The notes beneath the pieces were generated by a model. It saw only the letters and a list, made by a program, of their open reading frames with translations, did no database searches and was not told where the DNA came from. The position numbers were made by a program, and so were the translations under genes. A stretch of 64,000 bases of DNA. Source: Salinicoccus albus DSM 19776 (GTDB lineage: Bacteria > Bacillota > Bacilli > Staphylococcales > Salinicoccaceae). Position 1 is the stretch's first letter, and each line of letters opens with the position of its first letter. This document shows positions 35,626 through 44,399 of this stretch, in pieces. Location: the NCBI RefSeq assembly GCF_000385175.1, contig NZ_ARQJ01000026.1, positions 62,001-126,000 of the forward strand. Direction: 5' to 3'.

Positions 35626-36258
35626 TTATTCTAATGCTGTCCGGATGCCAAAAAGTATTAATACTGCCCCTGCCCCTTTTGCCAGCCATTTTTGGAAAGT
35701 CATGCTTTTAAGCCATCTTTTCATTATATTGACAAGTTCCACGACAAGCAGGAACCAGACGGTGGAAATACCGATCAGAATGCCTGCCAGTATGATAAGC
35801 TGCTGATTTTCCCCGACACCGCTGCCCACAGTCATAAACTGCGGCATAATTGTGATATAAAGCAACAGCACTTTCGGATTCAGTATATTGCTGAGGAACC
35901 CCTGCATGAAGGTATTCTTGATGGAGGGGTTCGCATTCTTTCTTTTTGTTTTTCCTTTCAGATCATCCATTGAAACAAGCTGCCCGGCTGTGATACTTTT
36001 TATTCCGATATAGATTAAGTAGGCAGCACCGGCGTACTTAATGATACTGAACAGGACAATGGAATTAGCGATGACCACCGCCAGCCCAAGTACGGCGATG
36101 ATTGTCCAGAACAGGTGACCGAGGACGATTCCTGCAATGGTCATCCGTCCGGCATTACTGTTGAAAGTTAATGTGTTTTTCATAATGATCATTGAGTCGG
36201 CACCAGGCATCATCGCAAGCACAGCGACTACAGTGATATACGCCCATAGATTATCCAT
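35626..36258 (-). CDS. LysE/RhtB-family exporter
   Basis: A 210-residue membrane protein with six hydrophobic segments. The N-terminal MMPGADSMIIMKNTLTFNSNAGRMTIAGIVLGH is the family signature, and the central basic loop (DLKGKTKRKNANPSIKNTFMQGFLSNILNPK) ends in the conserved N-P-K. Members export amino acids and analogues. It faces the MenC/NAAAR gene with 18 bp between the stops. The substrate cannot be assigned. Confidence 0.9.
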   Translation of the reverse strand: MDNLWAYITVVAVLAMMPGADSMIIMKNTLTFNSNAGRMTIAGIVLGHLFWTIIAVLGLAVVIANSIVLFSIIKYAGAAYLIYIGIKSITAGQLVSMDDLKGKTKRKNANPSIKNTFMQGFLSNILNPKVLLLYITIMPQFMTVGSGVGENQQLIILAGILIGISTVWFLLVVELVNIMKRWLKSMTFQKWLAKGAGAVLILFGIRTALE

Positions 36259-36316
36259 ACATACACCACCTATTGTATATTAATATTATAATAACATCAT
36301 TCAGTGCAGTATGGAA

Positions 36317-37168
36317 TTAATGATCTGTGCTCTTTAATTCCACAACGATGAGTTCTGGGTGGTTGAACACTCTGAAGGGAAACCTGGAATTGCCTATTCC
36401 CCTGCTGACGAACATTGTAGTTCCATCTTTACTATGGCTGCCTTCAGTAAATTTTGGGAAAATGCCCTGCTGGGGCGAATACAGGGCTTTAACAAACGGC
36501 AGCCTGATCTGCCCGCCATGCGCATGACCTGAAAACACAAGGTCAATTGGATGCCGGATATACATCTCAAACAGTTCAGGACGGTGTGACAGCAGAATTG
36601 TAAAATCACCGTCACGCCCGATTGAAATCATTCTTTTTTTTATAATCTTATCGAATATGTCAGCAACCAGCGGATCATTTTCATCACCGTAGAACCACAG
36701 ATCCTCCATGCCGAAAAGATTGATATATTCATCGCCGTGATAAAGACGGCATCGTTTTCTGCTGATATTTTTGACCCCGGAAGCTTCTATCTCTTTATGC
36801 AGCTTTCTATACTTCTTGTAATGCGCTTCATGATTGCCCGTGACGTAATATGTCGGCAGCATTTCAGCCATTTTGTTGAGAAAATGAACAGCGCGTTTCA
36901 GATTTGGTGTTCTTCTGTCAATGATGTCACCGGTAAAGAAAATGACATCACCCTCAGCTTCTTCTATTTTCCTGAGCAGATTTTCAGACTTCCTGCCAAA
37001 ATACGAATTATGAAAATCAGATACATGGATGATTTTATATCCATCAAAACTTTTTGGAATTCTGTCCGATTCAATCCTGTGATGTGCCGTGGCAATATCT
37101 TTATTCTCTTTATATAGAAATCTTGCACACGCAACTAAAAATCCAACAAATACGGGAGAGATTCTCAT
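36317..37168 (-). CDS. Membrane-anchored metallophosphoesterase (YkuE/YaeI-like)
   Basis: A 283-residue calcineurin-like phosphoesterase. A short N-terminal hydrophobic segment (ISPVFVGFLVACARFLY) may anchor or export it. The metal-site motifs appear in order: HVSDFHNSYFG (DxH), FTGDIIDRR (GDxxD), VTGNHEAHY (GNHE), LLSHRP and FSGHAHGGQIRLP (GHxH). Relatives such as YkuE and YaeI act on lipid or cell-wall phosphoesters. GAGG precedes the ATG. Monocistronic. Confidence 0.92.
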   Translation of the reverse strand: MRISPVFVGFLVACARFLYKENKDIATAHHRIESDRIPKSFDGYKIIHVSDFHNSYFGRKSENLLRKIEEAEGDVIFFTGDIIDRRTPNLKRAVHFLNKMAEMLPTYYVTGNHEAHYKKYRKLHKEIEASGVKNISRKRCRLYHGDEYINLFGMEDLWFYGDENDPLVADIFDKIIKKRMISIGRDGDFTILLSHRPELFEMYIRHPIDLVFSGHAHGGQIRLPFVKALYSPQQGIFPKFTEGSHSKDGTTMFVSRGIGNSRFPFRVFNHPELIVVELKSTDH

Positions 37169-37259
37169 AATTTTACCTCAAGTTTTTAATTTAATTTATG
37201 AAATTGAATGTAACATGTAAAGCACACCCTCCGAGTGATTCATTCAGATGGATGTGCGC

Positions 37260-38243
37260 TTATTTTTCATCAGCAGGATAGAAGATACCTGCACTTTTAC
37301 GCGCTGCCTCAAAGTATTTCATCACCGTCAGCGAATGATTCAGCAGCCTGAGTGACTCCTCATGATCCGCTTCATCCATTATCTTCGCAAACGTTTCTAC
37401 TTCTGCAACCATATTATTCTCATTCTGTACTAAGTCTACTGTTTCAACTTCGCTGTCTGTATGAATTTCCACAACATCCATCGTATTGGCGGCGCCTTTC
37501 ACATGGATAAAACCCTTCTCGCCCTGAATCAGTATAAAATTTTCACTCGAAGTGTCTTTGGAACCGACACATGTAGCGAAGAAATTGTCATAATCCAGCA
37601 CGCAGACACCTGATGTATCCACCCCATTTTCATGTTTGTTGGCTGTATAAGATATTCCATTCGGTGCGCCAAACAGCTTCATAACAAAATGGAGATTGTA
37701 TATATTCAGATCAGCCAGTGCGCCACCTGAAAATTCCAGATTGAAGACATTTGTTATTTCACCATTCTTTAACTTATCGTATCGGCTGGAATACTGTGAA
37801 TAAGTGGCCTGCACAACTTTTACGCTCCCTATATTCTCAAGGTTCTCCGCCACTGCTTTAAAATGAGGAAGATGAATGCCTGTGATCGCTTCAAACAGGA
37901 ACAAATTCTTTTTCCTGCTGAGTGCAATCAGTTCTTCCAGCTCCTTTAAAGTTGAAGTGAACGGCTTTTCACAAATCACATGTTTGCCATGTTCAAGTGC
38001 GAGCTTCACATAATCGTAATGCAGACTGTTCGGTGAAGCGACATAGACAGTGTCGTATGCATCATCCGAAAACATTGAATGTATATCTGTATAAGTTCTC
38101 TTCACACCATGAGCATTTGCTAAATTCAGGGCTTTATCTTCACTTCTGGAATACACAGCATAAACGTTGACACCATCTATCCGGCTGACTGAGTTCAAAA
38201 ACCGCTCGACGATGACACCTGTCCCGATTGTTGATATTTTCAT
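37260..38243 (-). CDS. Gfo/Idh/MocA-family oxidoreductase
   Basis: A 327-residue NAD(P)-dependent dehydrogenase. The Rossmann start is KISTIGTGVIVERFL, a Gly-rich variant. The ASPNSLHYDYVKLALEHGKHVICEKPF block carries the signature EKP with the catalytic Lys. The C-terminal domain begins with GVIVERF-independent beta-sheet elements around NLEFSGGALADLNIYNLHFVMKLFG. Family members oxidise sugars or inositol; the substrate is unknown. It is transcribed alone. Confidence 0.9.
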   Translation of the reverse strand: MKISTIGTGVIVERFLNSVSRIDGVNVYAVYSRSEDKALNLANAHGVKRTYTDIHSMFSDDAYDTVYVASPNSLHYDYVKLALEHGKHVICEKPFTSTLKELEELIALSRKKNLFLFEAITGIHLPHFKAVAENLENIGSVKVVQATYSQYSSRYDKLKNGEITNVFNLEFSGGALADLNIYNLHFVMKLFGAPNGISYTANKHENGVDTSGVCVLDYDNFFATCVGSKDTSSENFILIQGEKGFIHVKGAANTMDVVEIHTDSEVETVDLVQNENNMVAEVETFAKIMDEADHEESLRLLNHSLTVMKYFEAARKSAGIFYPADEK

Positions 38244-38315
38244 ATAGATTCACTTCTTTCATTCAGTTTTTTCACCAAACCTAAAAAGAGTGATGATTAT
38301 ACATATGACTGATCA

Positions 38316-39554
38316 TCATTCCTGCACCGTTTCGTCTCTTTCAATATGCACTTTACGTATCATTCTGTCTTCCATTTGCCGGACAGTAAAAGTGAATCCT
38401 TCATTCTTCAGCACATCCCCTTCAGCGGGGAAGTCATTGAATTCCTTGAATAAGTACCCAGATAAAGTATCTTCCCCTTCAGGAATATTACTGCGGAACA
38501 CGGTATTCAGTCTGTGCAGTGTGATTTTACCATCGCAGATGATATCTTTATCCGTCATTGATTCGATTAAGGTATCATTACCCAGGTCTGTCTCATCCTC
38601 AATTTCGAAACCGAGCATCGCTTCAATAATATCTTCATGGGTTAAAATCCCTTCTGTCCCGCCAAATTCATCGATGACGATCGCCATATGCCTTCTTTCC
38701 TTTGTCATTTTCCTCAGCACGAATTCCACAGGTTGAAATTCATGGATAGTAATTGGTTCAGTATCACTATATGACATTAGAGTGCCTTCAGGCGTGACCG
38801 ACCACTGAAGCAGATACTTGGAATGGAATATGCCAATGATATCATCCATATCTTCACCGTATACAGGATATCTGGTGAACATATTATTGATCACACTGTC
38901 ACGCACTTCTTCATACGATGCGTCTTGCGATATTGCCTCCATTTCTGTCCTTGGAGTGGTCAGGACATCCTTAACATTCAGATTCCTGAAATCAAGCACA
39001 CCCCGGATCCGGAAGGATTCATCCCGGGCAAACACACCTTCGGAATCGGCAATTTCAACAATTGTACGCAACTCATCCTTAGAAACTGAATACTTTTCTG
39101 CCTCCCCTTTTGAAAGGAAATCAGTAATTCCGTCAGTAATCCAGTTCAGCACTACAGTCACCGGTTTGAATACAAACATAAAGAAACCAATGACAGGAGC
39201 GACGATCAATGAGATCCGGTCCGGGAATGCAGCTGCTATAGATTTTGGGATGACTTCTGCAACAAGAATAATCGTAACCGTCAGCACTGCAGATGCTACT
39301 GCAACACTTATGCCGTAATCGATTGCCATTGCCGTCACCAGAGTGGGCAGCAGAATATTCGCTATGTTATTTCCAATCAGAATTGTTGTAATGAACACAC
39401 TTGGGTTGGTGACCAATTTCAGTAATTTTTCAGCCCGTCTGTCCCCATTGTCAGCAAGGGAACGCAATCTCGTTTTATTCACTGCTGTCAGCGCAGTTTC
39501 ACTTCCTGAAAAGAACAGTGATGTAAATAACAATATAATGATCGCAATGATCAA
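38316..39554 (-). CDS. CorC/HlyC-family protein with DUF21 and CBS domains (MpfA-like)
   Basis: A 412-residue protein. The order is an N-terminal DUF21/CNNM membrane domain with four hydrophobic segments (LFFSGSETALTAVNKTRL), a tandem CBS pair (about residues 200-320; TTPRTEMEAI and GGTEGILTHEDIIEA), and a C-terminal CorC_HlyC domain. MpfA of staphylococci protects against excess magnesium; cation efflux is the likely role. The start is TTG at 39554, correctly spaced behind GAGGAGG. Monocistronic. Confidence 0.9.
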   Translation of the reverse strand: MIIAIIILLFTSLFFSGSETALTAVNKTRLRSLADNGDRRAEKLLKLVTNPSVFITTILIGNNIANILLPTLVTAMAIDYGISVAVASAVLTVTIILVAEVIPKSIAAAFPDRISLIVAPVIGFFMFVFKPVTVVLNWITDGITDFLSKGEAEKYSVSKDELRTIVEIADSEGVFARDESFRIRGVLDFRNLNVKDVLTTPRTEMEAISQDASYEEVRDSVINNMFTRYPVYGEDMDDIIGIFHSKYLLQWSVTPEGTLMSYSDTEPITIHEFQPVEFVLRKMTKERRHMAIVIDEFGGTEGILTHEDIIEAMLGFEIEDETDLGNDTLIESMTDKDIICDGKITLHRLNTVFRSNIPEGEDTLSGYLFKEFNDFPAEGDVLKNEGFTFTVRQMEDRMIRKVHIERDETVQE

Positions 39555-39711
39555 TTCTTTTCCTCCTCAAATTAACACCGTATCTCAATCAATTATAAAC
39601 GATTGTAGTGTTTCTACTCTAACATTTTACAGAGGAAATTTTAATTACATTGGATTACTGGAATACATATTGGACACACAACCTTTAATTGTACATGAAT
39701 TAGAATAAAAA

Positions 39712-39740
39712 TGCGGAGATTGTCAATAACAACCTCCGCA
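39712..39740 (-). terminator. Terminator of csoR-copZ
   Basis: A 12-bp stem with one G-T pair (39712-39723 with 39729-39740) is followed on the minus strand by ATTTTTAT. Confidence 0.9.
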
Positions 39741-39747
39741 ATATCAT

Positions 39748-39960
39748 TTATTTGCCTGCAACGTCGTACCCTTGTTCTTCAATCGCATCGTTCATTGATG
39801 AGTCAGTCACTTTCGAATCATCATACTCCACGTTTACGTTATTTTCATCCAGGTTCACATCTGCCTTTGATACACCGTCAAGGGATGAAAGTGCGCCTTC
39901 TACAGAACTTTTGCAATGGGCACATGTCATCCCCTGTACATCTATTGTTTTTTGTGCCAA
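39748..39960 (-). CDS. copZ: Copper chaperone CopZ
   Basis: A 70-residue HMA-domain protein. The copper site is GMTCAHCKSSV at residues 10-20 with the CxxC pair, and the fold ends EEQGYDVAGK. It hands Cu(I) to exporters. The start is TTG, placed right behind AGGAGG. It is the second gene of the csoR-copZ operon, 29 bp after csoR. The neighbouring ATPase has no HMA domain of its own but a His-rich tail, so the delivery partner may be another protein elsewhere. Confidence 0.95.
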   Translation of the reverse strand: MAQKTIDVQGMTCAHCKSSVEGALSSLDGVSKADVNLDENNVNVEYDDSKVTDSSMNDAIEEQGYDVAGK

Positions 39961-39989
39961 AATATTACCTCCTAAATTTTTACTTTATA

Positions 39990-40292
39990 TTACTTGGAGA
40001 ACTGCTTGAGCACTGCCATGAGTTCCTCGATGGAATCATCGCCTTCGCCCTTGTTCACTGCATCAGTCACACAGTGTTTCATATGCCGTTCCGTGACTGA
40101 ATATCCGACATTTTTCAATGCGGATTGTATGGCACTGATCTGCACCAGAATATCCACACAATAACGGTCTTCATCAATCATATTCTGAATGCCCCGCACC
40201 TGTCCTTCTATCCGCTTCAGACGGTTCATCACCTTTTCCTTCTCTTCTTCCGTACGTGGTGTCACTGTATGATCTTTTAAAGATTCAACCAT
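39990..40292 (-). CDS. csoR: Copper-sensing repressor CsoR
   Basis: A 100-residue all-helical repressor of the DUF156 class. RLKRIEGQVRGIQNMIDEDRYCVDILVQISAIQSAL carries the first copper ligand Cys. ERHMKHCVTDAV supplies His and the second Cys, giving the C-H-C site of Cu(I)-type CsoR. I place the start at ATG 40292 behind GGGGACGTG. An upstream in-frame ATG at 40328 is ruled out because it lies inside the -10 box of the csoR promoter. Without copper CsoR should bind the two operators described next. Confidence 0.93.
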   Translation of the reverse strand: MVESLKDHTVTPRTEEEKEKVMNRLKRIEGQVRGIQNMIDEDRYCVDILVQISAIQSALKNVGYSVTERHMKHCVTDAVNKGEGDDSIEELMAVLKQFSK

Positions 40293-40326
40293 ATTGTTCA
40301 CGTCCCCATATTCGTATGATGATTCC

Positions 40327-40355
40327 ATTATACCCCTTAAGGGTATAAAAGTCAA
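40327..40355 (-). promoter_or_regulatory. csoR-copZ promoter with embedded CsoR operator
   Basis: On the minus strand TTGACT (40350-40355), a 17-bp spacer and TATAAT (40327-40332) make a near-consensus promoter. The palindrome TATACCCCTTAAGGGTATA (40329-40347) fills the spacer and enters the -10 box. This is the TACCC...GGGTA type bound by CsoR, so repression by promoter occlusion is expected. Confidence 0.88.
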
Positions 40356-40377
40356 TGGAATAACAGGCCTTAAGCAA

Positions 40378-42456
40378 TCATTCAATCCTGAATCTCCTGA
40401 GCAGCTGGGCGTTGATGGCAACGATGATGGTACTCAGACTCATGAGGACGGCACCGACTGCCGGACTGATCACGATGCCGACGGGTGCCAGTACACCTGC
40501 GGCAAGCGGAATCGCCACAATATTGTATCCGGAGGCCCAGATCAGATTTTGAACCAGTTTGCTGTAGGTTCTCTTGGATAATCTGAATATGCCCAGCACA
40601 TCCTTCGGATCACTATCGACCAGTACAATATCTGCGGATTCTACAGCGATGTCCGTACCAGCACCGACAGCAATACCCAGGTCAGCTGTAGCCAGAGCTG
40701 GTGCATCGTTGATACCGTCTCCAGTCATTGCGACCTTAAGCCCTCTTTCTTGAATTTCTTTTATCTTGGAAGCTTTTTTATCCGGAAGCACTTCTGCGTA
40801 AACTTCGTCGATGCCAATTGTTTTCGCTACATAATTGGCAACTTTTTCATTGTCCCCGGTAAGCATAATTGCTTTTATACCATGATCATGCAGCGTTTTC
40901 ACGGCTTCTTTAGAGCTTTCTCTGATGATATCACTCAATGCAATTGCACCTTCGATGTGTTCGTCAATAAGCAGAAAAACGACTGTTTTCCCTTCTTCAG
41001 ACCATTTTTGGAATTCAGTGTCATCAAAAGTCAACGCTTCATCAATGACATATCCGGGACTGACCACATGAATTGTTTTTCCTTGAACCTGTCCTTCAAT
41101 TCCTTTGCCTGTAATAGACTGAAAGTTTTCAGATTCATACAGCTCAATCGCTTTTTCCTGGGCATCATTCAATATACCCTCAGCAATCGGATGCTCTGAT
41201 TCTTTCTCAACAGCTCCGGCAAATTTCAATATCTCTGTCCTGGATAACTCCCCGAACGTCTGGATGTTGGTTACACCGAATGCTCCCTGCGTCAACGTAC
41301 CCGTCTTATCAAACACGACCGCATCAGTTTTTCTTGCTTCTTCAAAGTGGGCCCTGTCCTTGATCAACAGACCCAGTTTCGCTGACAGGGAAGTAGACAC
41401 TGCAATCACAAGCGGGGCTGCCAGTCCTAACGCGTGCGGACAGGTGATAATCATAACCGTCACCATCCGTTGAACCGCTGTATCGATCGGCGCGCCGAGC
41501 AAAATCCATACCGCAAATGTGATAAAACCTGCAGCCAGCGCCAGGTAGAAGAGCCATTTCGCTGCCTTGTTCGTAAAATCCTGGGTTTTAGATCTTGTTT
41601 CCTGTGCGGACCTGATCATTTCAACCACTTGTGAAAGGTAGGCGTCATCCCCCGTTTTCTCCACTTCAACTGTGAGAGACCCGCCCTTATTGATGGAACC
41701 GCCGATCAACGCTTCTCCGGTACTTTTATCAACAGGGACCGATTCACCTGTGATCATCGATTCATCGACTTGCGAAGACCCTTTAGTAATCGCCCCGTCA
41801 ACAGGTATCTTTTCCCCCGGCTTAACCAGTACTGAATCTCCGTGCGTCAAATCCTGAATTGCAACCGTTTCAATACTGCCGTCATCTTTAAGCCTGTTCG
41901 CTTCGTCAGGCATCAATTGAACCAATTCTTCCAGCGATTTTGATGCGCCGCTGATGGAATTCATCTCTACCCAATGGCCCAGCAGCATGATGACAACCAG
42001 TGTAGCCAGTTCCCAGAACAGCTGTTCACCCGGCCAGCCGAACACAACCATCGCACTGTATACATAAGCAATGGTGATCGCCATGCCGATCAGCGTCATC
42101 ATGCCGGGATTCCTGTCTTTCAGTTCAGAAATCGCACCTGTCAGAAACGGCCAGCCGCCGTAGAAAAATATGAATGTGGACAGCACGAGCAGTACATACA
42201 TATCTCCTTCAAAGCGTAAATCGATGCCCAAAAAGTTCTGGATCATGGGAGATAATAATAGGACTGGAATTGTTACGATTAATGAAATGAAGAATTTCGT
42301 CCGGAATTCCTTAACCATATCCCCATGATCGTGACCCATATGACCATTGCCATGATGGTCGTGACCGCTATGATCGTGGTGTTCGTGGTCTTCATTGCCG
42401 TGGTGATCTTGATGTTCATGTCCGTCATGGCTATGGTTATCGTGATGACCTTTCAT
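40378..42456 (-). CDS. copB: Copper-exporting P-type ATPase, CopB (P1B-3) type
   Basis: A 692-residue heavy-metal pump. The first 47 residues are a His/Asp/Gly-rich metal tail with no HMA domain. The membrane metal site is TCPHALGLAAP, a CPH motif typical of CopB rather than the CPC of CopA. Other motifs are TGES (dephosphorylation), DKTGTLTQG (phospho-Asp), SEHPIAEG (HP motif) and MTGDGINDAPAL. It exports Cu(I), Cu(II) or Ag(I). It has its own CsoR-type promoter and lies upstream of csoR-copZ, all on the minus strand. Confidence 0.94.
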   Translation of the reverse strand: MKGHHDNHSHDGHEHQDHHGNEDHEHHDHSGHDHHGNGHMGHDHGDMVKEFRTKFFISLIVTIPVLLLSPMIQNFLGIDLRFEGDMYVLLVLSTFIFFYGGWPFLTGAISELKDRNPGMMTLIGMAITIAYVYSAMVVFGWPGEQLFWELATLVVIMLLGHWVEMNSISGASKSLEELVQLMPDEANRLKDDGSIETVAIQDLTHGDSVLVKPGEKIPVDGAITKGSSQVDESMITGESVPVDKSTGEALIGGSINKGGSLTVEVEKTGDDAYLSQVVEMIRSAQETRSKTQDFTNKAAKWLFYLALAAGFITFAVWILLGAPIDTAVQRMVTVMIITCPHALGLAAPLVIAVSTSLSAKLGLLIKDRAHFEEARKTDAVVFDKTGTLTQGAFGVTNIQTFGELSRTEILKFAGAVEKESEHPIAEGILNDAQEKAIELYESENFQSITGKGIEGQVQGKTIHVVSPGYVIDEALTFDDTEFQKWSEEGKTVVFLLIDEHIEGAIALSDIIRESSKEAVKTLHDHGIKAIMLTGDNEKVANYVAKTIGIDEVYAEVLPDKKASKIKEIQERGLKVAMTGDGINDAPALATADLGIAVGAGTDIAVESADIVLVDSDPKDVLGIFRLSKRTYSKLVQNLIWASGYNIVAIPLAAGVLAPVGIVISPAVGAVLMSLSTIIVAINAQLLRRFRIE

Positions 42457-42488
42457 ATATATCCTCCTTATTTTCTCTATTTAATCGC

Positions 42489-42517
42489 ATTATACCCCAT
42501 AAGGGTATTTTTATCAA
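42489..42517 (-). promoter_or_regulatory. copB promoter with embedded CsoR operator
   Basis: On the minus strand TTGATA (42512-42517), a 17-bp spacer and TATAAT (42489-42494) form a strong promoter. ATACCCCATAAGGGTAT (42492-42508) occupies the spacer, the same design and spacing as at csoR. Confidence 0.88.
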
Positions 42518-42546
42518 GAAAAGAATACTCCTGCTGCAAAATAAAA

Positions 42547-42564
42547 AGCCCAGTTTCCCGGACT
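42547..42564 (-). terminator. Terminator of the 56-residue ORF
   Basis: A 7-bp stem with G-T pairs and a GAAA loop (42547-42553 with 42558-42564) is followed on the minus strand by TTTTTATTTT. It also shields the copB promoter. Confidence 0.7.
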
Positions 42565-42575
42565 TTACTGCTTTC

Positions 42576-42746
42576 TTAACTTAAATGATTGAAGATACCC
42601 CGGACAATCCTCATTATAAAGCCGGCTCCGATAAATATTGCGTCAATAATGAAATCATACCAATGGACGTTGTCATGTTCCTTTCTGCCAGCTGGCGGGT
42701 GTTCCTTTTTACGGCGCGTAACCTCCCGCTCGGAATCATGATGCAT
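42576..42746 (-). CDS. Small 56-residue amphipathic/membrane protein
   Basis: A short gene with good translation signals: ATG at 42746 follows AAAGGATGGTG, and a terminator follows the stop. The product begins MHHDSEREVTRRKKEHPPAG, highly charged. It ends with a single hydrophobic helix (WYDFIIDAIFIGAGFIMRIVRGIF). I do not recognise a family. It lies between the copB promoter and the MFS gene and is probably monocistronic. The His-rich start next to copper genes may be coincidence. Confidence 0.62.
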   Translation of the reverse strand: MHHDSEREVTRRKKEHPPAGRKEHDNVHWYDFIIDAIFIGAGFIMRIVRGIFNHLS

Positions 42747-42850
42747 CTTAACACCATCCTTTCATATTAGCAGCTTCTTTTTATAACAATATACCCCAAT
42801 TCATTAAATGCTGCCCTTAAATTTTGGCGAAGCTTCTTAATTTTTTGTGA

Positions 42851-44092
42851 CTACTCCCTGGCACGAAGATTTTTGTTTCCCCAAAGCATTACCAAAATAA
42901 GTATGCCAGTGACAAACAACAGTCCAATGAATAAGAATAGCCATCCTGTATGATAAGACTGCATATCAACGATAAGTCCAAAAAGTGGCGGACCCATAAT
43001 AACGCCCCAAGACCCCAGCATGATACTAAAGCCACTGGCAGATCCAGTTTGATTTTCAGGGACAAATTCTGTTACGGCATTCATCCATATACCATTAAAT
43101 CCGGAGATACAAAAACCAAAGAACAGCACAACTGGTACAAAGATCCAAAATGCAGTACCGACCGGAAGTAGAAATAGAGTGAGCGCAGATACGGAAGATA
43201 TTATAGATATAATGACTAAGACGATCACTCTATTTCCTCGAAACAATGTATCACTGATTATACCCCAGACAATTCTGCCAACCGATCCGCCGATTTCTGA
43301 AATCACGAGTAAAATCCCGGCTGCGACTAATGGAACTGCGTGAACTTCATAGGTGAACAATACGATGTAAGTGTTTAAAATCATTTGTGTGCCATTGAGC
43401 GCCATGGCACTGACACTCACCATGAGATAGAGCCTGTTTTTAAGTAATGATTGGATAGAGGCCATCATATTATGAGCCGAATTGGCTGATGGTTTTGATT
43501 TTACGGTGCCGGGATCCTCGTACAATCTAAAAACAAACAATCCTGTAACGATTAGAAGTACAGATGTGACCAGGAGGACTGGCCGCCACCCCCATTGAGT
43601 GGCCATTGGCAGTAAAACTAAGGCTGCTATTGCAGACCCTGCGGTGACCCCCATCTGCTTGATCCCCATCGCCGTACCGCGCTTTCTTATAGGAAACCAG
43701 TAAATGACCCCTCTGTTTGAAGCAGGGTGCATAGCGCCATAACCAAATCCTCCTGCCATGATTAAAGAGAGAATCAGAGGATAGAATGACGATATACTTA
43801 TTGAAGCAAAACTGATCCCCAAACAAAGGGTCAATAGAATAAGCATGTTTTTAGTGCCGATTCGATCGGATAGAAAACCTGCAGGAATGGATATGAGCGC
43901 TTGTCCAAGGAATAGGGCGGCTGGAAGCATTCCAATTTGTGTTTTGGAGAGGGATAAATCTTCTTCAAACAATGGACCAAGTGGCGCAAGACTTCTTCCA
44001 ACCAATGCCATAAAAACTTGAATGATAAAAAGACAGGCAAGCATTTTCCAGGGTTGATATTTATTTGTCGTGTTAAGATAATCAACTGTCAT
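42851..44092 (-). CDS. MFS transporter, anion:cation symporter-like
   Basis: A 413-residue protein with twelve hydrophobic segments in two halves. The MFS motif GFLSDRIGTKNML lies between helices 2 and 3. FPIRKRGTAMGIKQMGVTAG in helix 4-5 and the second-half RIVWGIISDTLFRGNR are also typical. The pattern fits the anion/sugar-acid symporters or nitrate/organic-acid groups. It lies downstream of prpD on the same strand but beyond a terminator and a 307-bp gap, so it is a separate unit. Substrate unknown. Confidence 0.85.
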   Translation of the reverse strand: MTVDYLNTTNKYQPWKMLACLFIIQVFMALVGRSLAPLGPLFEEDLSLSKTQIGMLPAALFLGQALISIPAGFLSDRIGTKNMLILLTLCLGISFASISISSFYPLILSLIMAGGFGYGAMHPASNRGVIYWFPIRKRGTAMGIKQMGVTAGSAIAALVLLPMATQWGWRPVLLVTSVLLIVTGLFVFRLYEDPGTVKSKPSANSAHNMMASIQSLLKNRLYLMVSVSAMALNGTQMILNTYIVLFTYEVHAVPLVAAGILLVISEIGGSVGRIVWGIISDTLFRGNRVIVLVIISIISSVSALTLFLLPVGTAFWIFVPVVLFFGFCISGFNGIWMNAVTEFVPENQTGSASGFSIMLGSWGVIMGPPLFGLIVDMQSYHTGWLFLFIGLLFVTGILILVMLWGNKNLRARE

Positions 44093-44222
44093 CTCTTATC
44101 CGCTCTTTTCTTAACGAAATTAAAATGGCTGCATATAGAATCATTTCCCATCGTTTATAAAGATGAGGAATTCAAGCTTATTCATCTTTTTACCGGGATA
44201 AAAAGAATCCATTTCTAATGCT

Positions 44223-44281
44223 GGTCCCTTAGCGTTGCATAAACTATCTTTCATTTATCGAGTATGTAACGCTAGCGGACC
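44223..44281. repeat. Imperfect 19-bp inverted repeat in a 307-bp gap
   Basis: GGTCCCTTAGCGTTGCATA (44223-44241) and the inverse of 44263-44281 agree at 16 of 19 positions, with 21 bp between. It is not a usual terminator because no T-tract follows. It looks like the ends of a small element or a relic of an insertion sequence. The rest of the gap 44093-44399 holds the prpD terminator and no ORF that I can support. Confidence 0.55.
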
Positions 44282-44349
44282 CCAAATGAATAGTATCATC
44301 GATGCTTTTCTAAGAAATCGATTATTGTTTTATATACTTTTATCCCATA

Positions 44350-44391
44350 AAAAGAGTAGAATATGTTTCATATAACATACTCTACTCTTTT
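44350..44391. terminator. Terminator after prpD
   Basis: An 18-bp inverted repeat with one mismatch (44350-44367 with 44374-44391) is flanked by A's and T's; on the minus strand TTTTT follows. It ends the tctCBA-prpBD transcript. Confidence 0.92.
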
Positions 44392-44399
44392 CTTAACTT

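Noticed and set aside
40293-40421. Upstream in-frame extension of csoR, with ATG at 40328
   Set aside because: The ATG lies inside the predicted -10 box TATAAT and would not be on the transcript. The 100-residue form from 40292 matches the CsoR family length.
42325-42579. Open frame antisense to the copB start
   Set aside because: Its Met/Val-rich product comes from the His/Asp codons of the copB tail read backwards.
42585-42770. 61-residue plus-strand open frame
   Set aside because: It overlaps the minus-strand 56-residue gene, which has a better ribosome site and a terminator.
44093-44399. A hidden gene in the 307-bp gap
   Set aside because: No open frame with a ribosome site. The gap is explained by one terminator and one inverted repeat.
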